Source: Brevundimonas sp. (GTDB lineage Bacteria > Pseudomonadota > Alphaproteobacteria > Caulobacterales > Caulobacteraceae). Taken from it: a stretch of DNA of 7,332 nucleotides. Both the position numbers and the translations under genes were made by a program. Each line of letters begins with the position of its first letter. Positions within the stretch are counted from its first letter, which is position 1. This document shows, piece after piece, positions 1 through 5,792 of the stretch. Location: contig JAAXIW010000179.1 in the NCBI GenBank assembly GCA_012270135.1, positions 1 through 7,332 on the forward strand, written 5' to 3'. The notes below the pieces were generated by a model that worked only from the letters and a program-made list of their open reading frames with translations, searched no databases and was not told where the DNA came from.

Positions 1-191
1 GCGACGGCCAGATCCTGGTGACGCCGGACATGCTGGGCCTGTTCGACTGGACGCCGAAATTCGTCCGTCGCTACGCCGACCTCCGCTCCGAGATCGGCCG
101 GGCGGTGGGCGCCTACGCCGCCGATGTCCGCGCCCGCCGGTTTCCTGCCGAAGTCGAGACCTACTTCTCGAAAAAGCCGGTTTCGCCGTAA
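1..191 (+). CDS. panB: 3-methyl-2-oxobutanoate hydroxymethyltransferase, C-terminal end (partial)
   Basis: Only the last 62 codons are present, read from base 3 to the TAA at 189-191; the start lies left of the window. PanB transfers a hydroxymethyl group from 5,10-methylene-tetrahydrofolate to 3-methyl-2-oxobutanoate, giving ketopantoate in the cytoplasmic pathway to pantothenate and coenzyme A. The visible residues DGQILVTPDMLGLF, then PKFVRRYADL and AYAADVRARRFP, match the C-terminal part of the family as I know it: the helix following the (DG)Q-[VI]-LV-x-x-D-x-LG block, then the R-Y-A-x-L...V-x-x-Y-x-x-D-V-x-x-x-x-F-P ending. The catalytic and Mg-binding residues lie upstream and cannot be checked. 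No convincing terminator follows the stop. Confidence 0.92.
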   Translation, partial: DGQILVTPDMLGLFDWTPKFVRRYADLRSEIGRAVGAYAADVRARRFPAEVETYFSKKPVSP

Positions 192-270
192 CGGCCGCGT
201 TGCGGCGGATGATGCGAGCCTCTAGGGTCCGCCCGGTTGGATTTTCTGCGACTTTTGGGGCGACGTTTCC

Positions 271-1035
271 GTGGTTGATGTCTTCGATCAGGTCGAGGAG
301 GAGCTTCGCTCCGATCGATACAAGCGGCTGGCCCGCACCTGGCTGCCGGTCGTCGGCGGCGTGCTTCTGGTCGCCCTGATCGCCGCCCTGGCGTGGTGGG
401 GCTGGCAGAAGATGGAAACCTCGAAGGCCGACAAGGCGTCGATCGCCTACCAACGCGGCCTCGAATCGCTGGAGTCCGACAATCTGGTCGGGGCCGAAGC
501 CGCCTTCGTCCAGGCTGCCGATGAGGGCAACGCCGCCTATAAGGCGCTCGCCCTTCAGCACCGCGCCGGCATCGCCGTGCGGCAGAATCGCATCCCCGCC
601 GCCGTCGAACTGTTCGACGAGGCCGCCGCCGCCTCGCGCGATCCCCTGCTGCGCGACGGCGCCGCCTACAAGGCCGCCCTGCTGCTGATCGACACCGCCA
701 GTCTCGAGGATGTGCAGGCCCGGCTTGAGCCGTTGATCGAAGACGGACGGCCCTTCCGCGCCTTCGCTCGGGAAGCCCTGGCCATGGCCCAGCTTCAGCA
801 CGGCAAGACGGCCGAGGCGCGTTCGACCCTCGTGGTTCTCAAGAACAGCCTCGACACCCCCCGCGAGATCAGCCAGCGCGCCGAACTGGCGCTCGCCTCC
901 ATCGCCCACGGCCCCGCCGCGAAAAACCCCCACAACGCCGAACCCAAGAAGCCGCTCGAAGCCGCGCCCGGCGCTGGCCGCGCCCCCGCCGCTCAGGGCG
1001 CTGAAACCGCTCCGGCCCAGCAGGCCCGCCCGTGA
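271..1035 (+). CDS. YfgM-like inner-membrane protein with periplasmic TPR-like domain
   Basis: This 254-residue protein has a short cytoplasmic N-terminus (1-24), one membrane helix (about 25-45, ending in the aromatic run AWWGW) and an alanine-rich helical region (about 55-212) of paired helices typical of TPR-like folds. It ends in a Pro/Ala-rich, probably disordered tail (about 213-254). In E. coli, YfgM is anchored this way and associates with the SecYEG translocon and periplasmic chaperones; I infer a similar role here from topology and from the bamB and der neighbours. The start is GTG. An in-frame TAG at 223-225 lies upstream with no ATG, GTG or TTG between, so 271 is the first usable codon. 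The Shine-Dalgarno is weak (GGGG at 257-260). The next gene, bamB, starts 23 bases after the stop. Alternative name: tetratricopeptide-repeat or YfgM/UPF0070 domain protein. Confidence 0.85.
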   Translation: MVDVFDQVEEELRSDRYKRLARTWLPVVGGVLLVALIAALAWWGWQKMETSKADKASIAYQRGLESLESDNLVGAEAAFVQAADEGNAAYKALALQHRAGIAVRQNRIPAAVELFDEAAAASRDPLLRDGAAYKAALLLIDTASLEDVQARLEPLIEDGRPFRAFAREALAMAQLQHGKTAEARSTLVVLKNSLDTPREISQRAELALASIAHGPAAKNPHNAEPKKPLEAAPGAGRAPAAQGAETAPAQQARP

Positions 1036-1044
1036 TCCCCGCTT

Positions 1045-1050
1045 CCAGGA
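1045..1050 (+). promoter_or_regulatory. Ribosome binding site that sets the bamB start
   Basis: CCAGGA, with AGGA at 1047-1050, lies 8 bases before the ATG at 1059. The same frame is open from a GTG at 1032 that overlaps the preceding TGA stop, but that GTG would place nine extra residues before the signal peptide. The spacing supports the ATG. Confidence 0.65.
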
Positions 1051-1058
1051 CGTCCGCC

Positions 1059-2483
1059 ATGAACCGCGTGCTTAAAGTCGCCCTGATGTGCGGCCTCGCC
1101 GTCACCGTCGCCTCCTGCGGCACGGTCCGAAACATCCTTCCGTTTGGCCTCGGCGGCTCCGACGCCCCCCAGGCCACAGCGACCGAGGGCCAGCGCGTCT
1201 CGGTGCTCGAGTTCGAACAGCAGCTCGCGCCGTCCGCCGCCCTCTCCGGACGCGACTTCTTCCTACCCGGCCCCCAGACAGCCACGGCCTGGACCCAGCC
1301 CGGCGGCAACCCGGAAAACGCGGTCGAGCATGTCGCCGCGGCTCCGGACTTCGCCGTCGCCTGGCGTCGCGACATCGGCGCGGGCTCGTCGGATACGCGT
1401 CAGGTCATGGCCCCGGTCGTCGCCGACAACGGCCGCGTCTTCGTCCTCGACGGCGAGGCCACGGTCACGGCGGTCGACTCCTCCAGCGGCTCTGTCGCCT
1501 GGAAGGTCAGCGTCAAGCCGGACGAGAAGGAATTCCAGCGCAGGATGTGCGACCTGAACCCGTTCGGCGGCAGCGCGCCGGGCGGAGGATTCGGCGGCGG
1601 CGGCGCGGTCGGCGCCGGCAAGGTCTTCATCTCGTCGGGCTATCGCACGGTCACCGCCGTCGATCAGGCCACCGGCGCGGTGCTCTGGACGACCCCGGTC
1701 GACGTGCCGATCCATGGCGCGCCCACGGTCGCCGGCGGCCGGGTCTATGTCGTCGACGTCGAGAACCAGATGTTCGCCCTCGATGTGAACACCGGCAGTC
1801 AGGTCTGGGCCTACCGCGGCATTCCGGAACCCGCCCGGATCATGCGCGCCTCCAGCCCGGCCGTGACCGGCGACACCGTCGTCGCGCCGTTCTCGTCCGG
1901 CGAACTGGTCGCCCTGCGCGCTTCCACCGGCCAGCCGGTGTGGCAGCAGGTGCTGTCGCGCGCCAGCCGGACCAGCGCCCTGTCCGAGATCCGCGACATC
2001 GCCGGACGGCCGGTGATCAGCCGCGGCGTCGTCTATGCGGTCAGCCACTCGGGTCTGATGTCGGCCATCGACGTGCCGACGGGCCAGCCGAAATGGCAGT
2101 TGCCGATCGCCGGCGTGAACGCGCCCCTGCCGGTCGGCGACGTCGTCTATGTCGTCTCCAAGTCCGGCGAGCTGACGGTGGTCAACCGCGACTCGGGCCA
2201 GGTCTACTGGACGCGCAACCTCAACGAGGGCCGCGTGCGCCAGGAAGGCGGCTTCTTCGGCTTCTGGGATCGCACGGTGCGCCCCACCTGGTCGGGCCCG
2301 CTGCTGGCCTCGAACCGGCTGGTGCTGGTCAACTCGGACGGCGAACTGGTGGCCTTCGACCCGAAGACCGGCCTGCAAACCGCCTCCCTCAAGCTGGGCG
2401 GCCCCGCCTTCATCGCGCCGGCCGCCTACAACGGCGCGCTCTACGTCCTCACCGACCGGGGTACGCTGGTCAGCATTCGCTGA
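1059..2483 (+). CDS. bamB: Outer membrane protein assembly factor BamB (lipoprotein, PQQ-like beta-propeller)
   Basis: BamB is the beta-propeller lipoprotein of the BAM complex, which folds beta-barrel proteins into the outer membrane. From the ATG at 1059 it has 474 residues. A lipoprotein signal (1-19) ends in the lipobox V-A-S-C, so Cys20 should be lipidated. A linker (21-100) leads into repeated propeller blades, each with the A-x-D/G-x-x-x-W signature: TAVDSSSGSVAW (138-149), TAVDQATGAVLW (199-210), FALDVNTGSQVW (239-250), VALRASTGQPVW (284-295), SAIDVPTGQPKW (335-346), TVVNRDSGQVYW (373-384) and VAFDPKTGLQ (431-440). The segment SEIRDIAGRPV (309-319) aligns with the region of E. coli BamB that contacts BamA, from memory of that sequence. 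At 474 residues it is longer than E. coli BamB (about 390), because of the N-terminal linker and a Gly-rich insertion at 169-187. It sits between yfgM-like and der genes, the same order as in E. coli, which supports the call. Confidence 0.93.
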   Translation: MNRVLKVALMCGLAVTVASCGTVRNILPFGLGGSDAPQATATEGQRVSVLEFEQQLAPSAALSGRDFFLPGPQTATAWTQPGGNPENAVEHVAAAPDFAVAWRRDIGAGSSDTRQVMAPVVADNGRVFVLDGEATVTAVDSSSGSVAWKVSVKPDEKEFQRRMCDLNPFGGSAPGGGFGGGGAVGAGKVFISSGYRTVTAVDQATGAVLWTTPVDVPIHGAPTVAGGRVYVVDVENQMFALDVNTGSQVWAYRGIPEPARIMRASSPAVTGDTVVAPFSSGELVALRASTGQPVWQQVLSRASRTSALSEIRDIAGRPVISRGVVYAVSHSGLMSAIDVPTGQPKWQLPIAGVNAPLPVGDVVYVVSKSGELTVVNRDSGQVYWTRNLNEGRVRQEGGFFGFWDRTVRPTWSGPLLASNRLVLVNSDGELVAFDPKTGLQTASLKLGGPAFIAPAAYNGALYVLTDRGTLVSIR

Positions 2484-2515
2484 CCGATCGCCCCAAACTG
2501 CGTTAGAAGGCCGAC

Positions 2516-4138
2516 ATGGCTCTCAAGGTCGCCATCGTCGGCCGCCCCAATGTGGGCAAGTCGACCCTGTTCAACCGGCTGGTCGGCAAGCGCCTCGCGC
2601 TGGTCGACGATCGCCCCGGCGTGACCCGCGACCGCCGCTACGCCGACGGCCATATCGGCGACATCGACCTGACGCTGATCGACACCGCCGGCTATGAGGA
2701 CGTCACCGACGAAAGCCTTGAGGCGCGGATGCGCGAGCAGACCGAGGCGGCCATCGAGGATGCGGACCTGATCCTGTTCATGATGGACGCCCGCGAAGGC
2801 GTCACCGCCCTGGACCGCATCTTCGCCGAACGCCTGCGTCATCAGCACAAGCCGGTCATCCTGCTGGCCAACAAGTCCGAGAGCCGCGAGAGCGGCGGCG
2901 GCATCGGCGAGGCCTACGCCCTCGGCTTCGGCGAGCCCGTGGCCATCTCGGCCGAGCACGGCGAGGGCATGGCCGACCTCTACGCCGCCGTCGTCACCGC
3001 CAGCGCCGACATCTTCGTCGAGGAGATCGACGAGCCCGACAAGCCGATCCGCATCGCCATCATCGGCCGCCCCAACGCCGGCAAGTCGACCCTGATCAAC
3101 CGCCTGATCGGCGAGGACCGCATGCTGACCGGCCCCGAGGCCGGCATCACCCGCGACTCCATCTCGGTCGACTGGGAGTACGAGGGCCACAACATCCGGC
3201 TGGTCGACACCGCCGGCATGCGTCGCAAGGCCCGGGTGCAGGAGAAGCTGGAGAAGCTGTCGGTCGCCGACACCATCCGCGCCATCACCTTCGCCGAGGT
3301 GGTCGTTCTGGTCATGGACAAGGACGACGCCTTCGACACCCAGGACCTGCAACTGGCCGATCTGGTCGAGCGCGAGGGCCGGGCCCTGGTCTATGTCGCG
3401 GCCAAGTGGGATCTCGAAACCGAACCCCAGTCCCGGCTGGCCAAGCTCCAGCAGATGGCCGGGGACAAGCTGCCCCAGCTCAAGGGTTCGCCCTTCGTCG
3501 CCCTGTCGTCACACAGCGGCCGCGGCGTCGAGCGGCTGATGCCCGCCGTGCTTCAGGCCCACGCCACCTGGTCGGTCAAGGTCAAGACCAAGGACCTCAA
3601 CACCTGGCTGTCGCTGGCCACGCAGCGCCACCCGCCGCCCGCCGTCGACGGCAAGCGGATCAAGCCGAAATACATGGCCCAGACCAAGGCCCGGCCGCCG
3701 ACCTTCGTGCTGATGGCCAGCCGCGCCGAGGCCATGCCCGAGCAGTACAAGCGCTATCTGGTCAACGGCCTGCGCGAGTCCTTCGACCTGCCGGGCACGC
3801 CGATCCGGCTGATCGTCAAGTCGGGCAGCGAGAACCCCTACGCTCCCGGCGGCGCCAAGTCCGGCCCGGAACGCTACAGGGGCGACGCCAAGACCGCGCC
3901 GCGTCGGGTCATCAAGAAGGCCGAACGCGAGGACCGCCTGTCCAACCTGCCCGGCAAGGCGCTGGAGCAGAAGAAGGCCGGCAAGGGCAAGTCGAAGCCG
4001 CTGTCCGGCCTGAAAGCCAGCGCCAACAAGAAGGCCGGATCGTCCGTCGCCGTCCAGAAGGGCGCGCGGGGCGGGGCCCGTCAGGTGTCACGGTCCGGCC
4101 GCGTCCGCACCGGCCAGAAGCACGCGCCGAAGAAGTAG
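2516..4138 (+). CDS. der: Ribosome biogenesis GTPase Der (EngA), with long basic C-terminal tail
   Basis: Der is an essential cytoplasmic protein with two tandem GTPase domains and a KH-like domain, acting in assembly of the 50S ribosomal subunit. The first GTPase domain has P-loop GRPNVGKS (9-16), Thr37 for G2, DTAG (56-59), NKSE (119-122) as G4 and ISA (144-146). The second has GRPNAGKS (184-191), Thr212, DTAG followed by MRRKARV (231-241), AKWD (296-299) as G4 and LSS (330-332). The KH-like domain covers about 352-440 and ends GTPIRLIVKSGSENPY. Residues 441-540 are an extra tail with 28 Lys/Arg against 6 Asp/Glu, so this protein is 540 residues where many Der proteins have about 440-490. 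The start is ATG with AGAAGG (2505-2510) five bases upstream. The gap to bamB is 32 bases, so co-transcription is likely. Identity is very secure; the G4 variants are treated as a finding. Confidence 0.98.
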   Translation: MALKVAIVGRPNVGKSTLFNRLVGKRLALVDDRPGVTRDRRYADGHIGDIDLTLIDTAGYEDVTDESLEARMREQTEAAIEDADLILFMMDAREGVTALDRIFAERLRHQHKPVILLANKSESRESGGGIGEAYALGFGEPVAISAEHGEGMADLYAAVVTASADIFVEEIDEPDKPIRIAIIGRPNAGKSTLINRLIGEDRMLTGPEAGITRDSISVDWEYEGHNIRLVDTAGMRRKARVQEKLEKLSVADTIRAITFAEVVVLVMDKDDAFDTQDLQLADLVEREGRALVYVAAKWDLETEPQSRLAKLQQMAGDKLPQLKGSPFVALSSHSGRGVERLMPAVLQAHATWSVKVKTKDLNTWLSLATQRHPPPAVDGKRIKPKYMAQTKARPPTFVLMASRAEAMPEQYKRYLVNGLRESFDLPGTPIRLIVKSGSENPYAPGGAKSGPERYRGDAKTAPRRVIKKAEREDRLSNLPGKALEQKKAGKGKSKPLSGLKASANKKAGSSVAVQKGARGGARQVSRSGRVRTGQKHAPKK

Positions 4139-4197
4139 GCTGGACGGTTTCTTCCCGCCGCTTTGACCCCAACCCCGGTTGGAGCCACTATCGCGGC

Positions 4198-4205
4198 AGG
4201 GGGAG
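4198..4205 (+). promoter_or_regulatory. Strong ribosome binding site for the four-helix membrane protein
   Basis: The purine run AGGGGGAG lies 7 bases before the ATG at 4213 and is the strongest Shine-Dalgarno match in the window. It decides the start: the frame stays open far upstream inside der, so an ORF finder would extend the gene wrongly. Confidence 0.7.
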
Positions 4206-4212
4206 ACCGCCA

Positions 4213-4629
4213 ATGCTCAGAGCCATCCTGTCCATCGTCGCCGGCGTCGTCGCCGCCTTCGTCATCGTCATGCTCGGCGACATGCTGTCTCACATGCTGG
4301 CCGCGTCCTCGGCGGGCGCCCCGCCGACGGACATGAGCGACCGCGCGGCCATGGAAGCCTATGTCGAGGGCCTTCCGACCACGGTCTTCGCGGTCATGCT
4401 GGCCGGCTGGACCCTCGCGGCCTTCGCCGCCGGTTTCGTCGCCGCCCGCTTCGGGCGCAAGGGCGTCTGGCCCGGCTGGGTCGCGGCCGGCGTCTTCTTC
4501 TGCGCGACCGCGGCCAATCTGCTGATGATCCCTCATCCGGTCTGGATGACCGTCGCGGGGATCGTGCTGGTGCTGGCCGGCGGCTGGGCCGGCGCCCGCT
4601 TCGGTGCGAAGGGCGCCCCGGCTGCCTGA
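4213..4629 (+). CDS. Small four-helix membrane protein of unknown function
   Basis: I do not recognise a characterised family. The 138-residue protein has four predicted membrane helices: about 3-27, 57-80, 86-106 and 110-130. Helices 1 and 2 are separated by a polar loop with acidic residues (about 31-55), which includes DMSDRAAMEAYVEG. Helices 2 and 4 each end in a similar Gly/Arg motif, AARFGRKG (77-84) and GARFGAKG (127-134), suggesting an internal two-helix duplication. The ATG is fixed by a strong ribosome binding site 7 bases upstream. The gene lies 74 bases after der on the same strand and could be read from the same transcript, though nothing links its function to der. It ends 7 bases before the stop of the opposing SDR gene. 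No catalytic motif is visible. Confidence 0.82.
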   Translation: MLRAILSIVAGVVAAFVIVMLGDMLSHMLAASSAGAPPTDMSDRAAMEAYVEGLPTTVFAVMLAGWTLAAFAAGFVAARFGRKGVWPGWVAAGVFFCATAANLLMIPHPVWMTVAGIVLVLAGGWAGARFGAKGAPAA

Positions 4630-4649
4630 GCGGGTCTCAGATCAGCGCC
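4612..4649. other. Possible hairpin at the convergent gene ends
   Basis: CTGAG (4626-4630) and CTCAG (4636-4640) form a perfect 5-bp inverted repeat with a CGGGT loop, covering both opposing stop codons. A second pair, GGCGC (4612-4616) and GCGCC (4645-4649), could form an outer stem after an unpaired stretch. No T-run follows on either strand, so it does not look like a classical intrinsic terminator. It could slow polymerase in both directions, but chance pairing in GC-rich DNA is equally possible. Confidence 0.25.
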
Positions 4650-5389
4650 GCCACCCCCGGGCCCTCGCTCCACGCCTTGAAGCTGACCTCCAGCGGCGGC
4701 TCGATGTCGCCGCGCGCCAGTTCGACCACCAGCGGACCGATGGCCGAGGGATGGATCACCGTCTCCGGATCCTCGCCCGGATAGGCCTGGGCGCGCAGCT
4801 GGGTCCGCATCCGGCCCGGATCGACGATGGAGACCCGGATCGGCATCGACTCGATCTCGTCGGCCCAGCATTTCATCAGCGCCTCGGCGCCCGCCTTGGT
4901 CGCCGCATAGGGGCCCCAGAACGCCTTGGGCGAGGCGGCGACGCTGGTCGTCACATGGATCACCCGTCCGGCGTCCGACGCCTTCAGCAGCGGCTCCAGC
5001 GAGCGGATCAGGCGATAGACGGCGGTGAAATTGGTCTTCTCGACCTTGGCGAAGCCGCGCGGGTCGGCGTGGCTGACCGGCGTCAGGCCCTCGGCCCCCA
5101 TGGTCGCCGCCGCCTGCACCCAGACGTCCAGCCGCCCGAACCGCTCGCAGATGGCGCCGCCCAGCCGGTCGATGGCCCCGCCGTCGACCAGATCGAACGG
5201 GATCAGGGTCGCATGCCGGCCGGTGGCCGCGAAGACGGCGTCGTCCAGCTCCTCGAGGCCGCCCTGGGTCCGGGCCGTGGCGATGACGTGCGCGCCGGCC
5301 CTGGCCAGCGCCAGCGCGCTCTCGTAGCCGATGCCGCGCGAAGCCCCGACGACGAGGGCGATGCGGTCTTTCAGGAGAAGGTCTGACAT
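4637..5389 (-). CDS. YciK-like short-chain dehydrogenase/reductase
   Basis: This is a 250-residue classical-type SDR, a Rossmann-fold oxidoreductase using NAD(P)H; the substrate cannot be told. The nucleotide-binding motif is VGASRGIG (14-21), with Val where TGxxxGxG usually has Thr. Arg40 after beta-strand 2 hints at NADP preference. Asp66 binds adenine in the family, and the usual NNAG is replaced by QAAA (92-95). The catalytic set is Asn120, Ser149, Tyr161 and Lys165 (PYAATK). Ser to Tyr spacing is 12, one less than in FabG and the same as in E. coli YciK. The later segment with DPGRMRTQLRAQAYPGEDPE (190-209) also resembles YciK, by memory of that sequence. The start is ATG at 5389 with TCAGG six bases before it. 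The gene lies 47 bases downstream of the VOC gene on the same strand and may share its transcript. Confidence 0.9.
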   Translation of the reverse strand: MSDLLLKDRIALVVGASRGIGYESALALARAGAHVIATARTQGGLEELDDAVFAATGRHATLIPFDLVDGGAIDRLGGAICERFGRLDVWVQAAATMGAEGLTPVSHADPRGFAKVEKTNFTAVYRLIRSLEPLLKASDAGRVIHVTTSVAASPKAFWGPYAATKAGAEALMKCWADEIESMPIRVSIVDPGRMRTQLRAQAYPGEDPETVIHPSAIGPLVVELARGDIEPPLEVSFKAWSEGPGVAALI

Positions 5390-5436
5390 GGCCGGCCTGA
5401 TAGCGCGCCGTCACGTTCGCCGAAAGCGAAACCGGC

Positions 5437-5781
5437 TCAGAACCCCGGCGCGGGCCGCCACAGGCTGAAGCTGACGCCCTGATCGGCCGAAACCACCGCG
5501 GTCCGGCCCGACTTGCCGTCCGAGGGCACCGCGGCCTGGCCGCCCAGTTCGGTCACCCGCTCGCACAGGCCGTCGACGTCCTCGACCCGGAAATAGAGAT
5601 GCGAGCAGTCCTTCGCCCGCTCCACCTTGGTGAAGCCGCAGGGCGGATCGCTGTCCGCCACATGGGCGTAGGTCTCGTGCGACGAGGACTCGTCGAAGGT
5701 CCAGCCGAAAAGGGCGCCGTAGAAGGCGCGCGCCTTGTCGATATCCGGAACGCCGATGGTGAAGTAGCCGAGCTGGGTCAT
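5437..5781 (-). CDS. VOC-family (glyoxalase/bleomycin-resistance fold) protein
   Basis: This 114-residue single-domain protein has the paired beta-alpha-beta layout of the vicinal oxygen chelate superfamily. The first half opens with GYFTIGVPDIDKARAFYGAL (5-24) followed by FGW, the usual strand, then V-x-D-x-x-x-A-x-x-F-Y helix, then F-G-W. The second half opens with HLYFRVEDVDGLCERVTELG (61-80) and ends in VSFSLWRP (103-110). The family covers isomerases, dioxygenases, resistance proteins and many uncharacterised members, and the reaction cannot be assigned. The usual metal-ligand positions look degraded: Phe7 is in the first strand and Ser-Leu-Trp in the last, with only His61 kept. The start is ATG at 5781, 8 bases after the purF stop, with TAGGG (5788-5792) as ribosome binding site. 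It is therefore likely translated from the purF transcript. Confidence 0.9.
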   Translation of the reverse strand: MTQLGYFTIGVPDIDKARAFYGALFGWTFDESSSHETYAHVADSDPPCGFTKVERAKDCSHLYFRVEDVDGLCERVTELGGQAAVPSDGKSGRTAVVSADQGVSFSLWRPAPGF

Positions 5782-5787
5782 TGCTGA

Positions 5788-5792
5788 CCCTA
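5788..5792 (-). promoter_or_regulatory. Ribosome binding site of the VOC gene overlapping the purF stop
   Basis: On the minus strand TAGGG combines the purF stop codon TAG (5792-5790) with a Shine-Dalgarno AGGG, six bases before the VOC ATG. This arrangement usually goes with translational coupling in one operon. Confidence 0.6.

Noticed and set aside
194..206. GCCGC-GTT-GCGGC hairpin just after panB as a terminator
   Set aside because: It has a 5-bp stem, a 3-base loop and no T-run; such repeats are frequent by chance at this GC content. I also saw no convincing -35/-10 pair in 192-270.
1032..1058. GTG start of bamB overlapping the preceding stop codon
   Set aside because: It adds nine residues ahead of a complete lipoprotein signal peptide, whereas the ATG at 1059 has a well-spaced AGGA. 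It remains a possible minor start.
1263..2378. Long minus-strand open frame (371 codons) antisense to bamB
   Set aside because: Its composition is low-complexity Asp/Arg/Ala/Gly with no motif, explained by codon-position GC bias on the opposite strand of a real gene.
1088..2506. Long second open frame (472 codons) overlapping bamB on the same strand
   Set aside because: Its translation is dominated by Arg, Pro and Gly, typical of an off-frame reading of GC-rich coding DNA. The bamB frame has a signal peptide, lipobox and propeller repeats.
2441..3352. Minus-strand open frame (303 codons) antisense to der
   Set aside because: The Val/Gly/Asp-rich repetitive translation is a mirror of der codons; der itself is certain from its G motifs.
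4169..4182. CCAACCCCGGTTGG palindrome after der as terminator or operator
   Set aside because: The loop is only 2-4 bases, no T-run follows, and no related site occurs elsewhere in the window that I can see.
3406..4629. A 407-codon reading in which der's overlapping frame appears fused to the membrane protein
   Set aside because: The part before 4213 is off-frame der sequence. A strong ribosome binding site at 4198-4205 shows that the real gene begins at the ATG at 4213.
5416..5430. TTCGC-CGAAA-GCGAA hairpin between the VOC and SDR genes
   Set aside because: The stem is only 5 bp without a T-run on the minus strand, too weak to call a terminator or attenuator.
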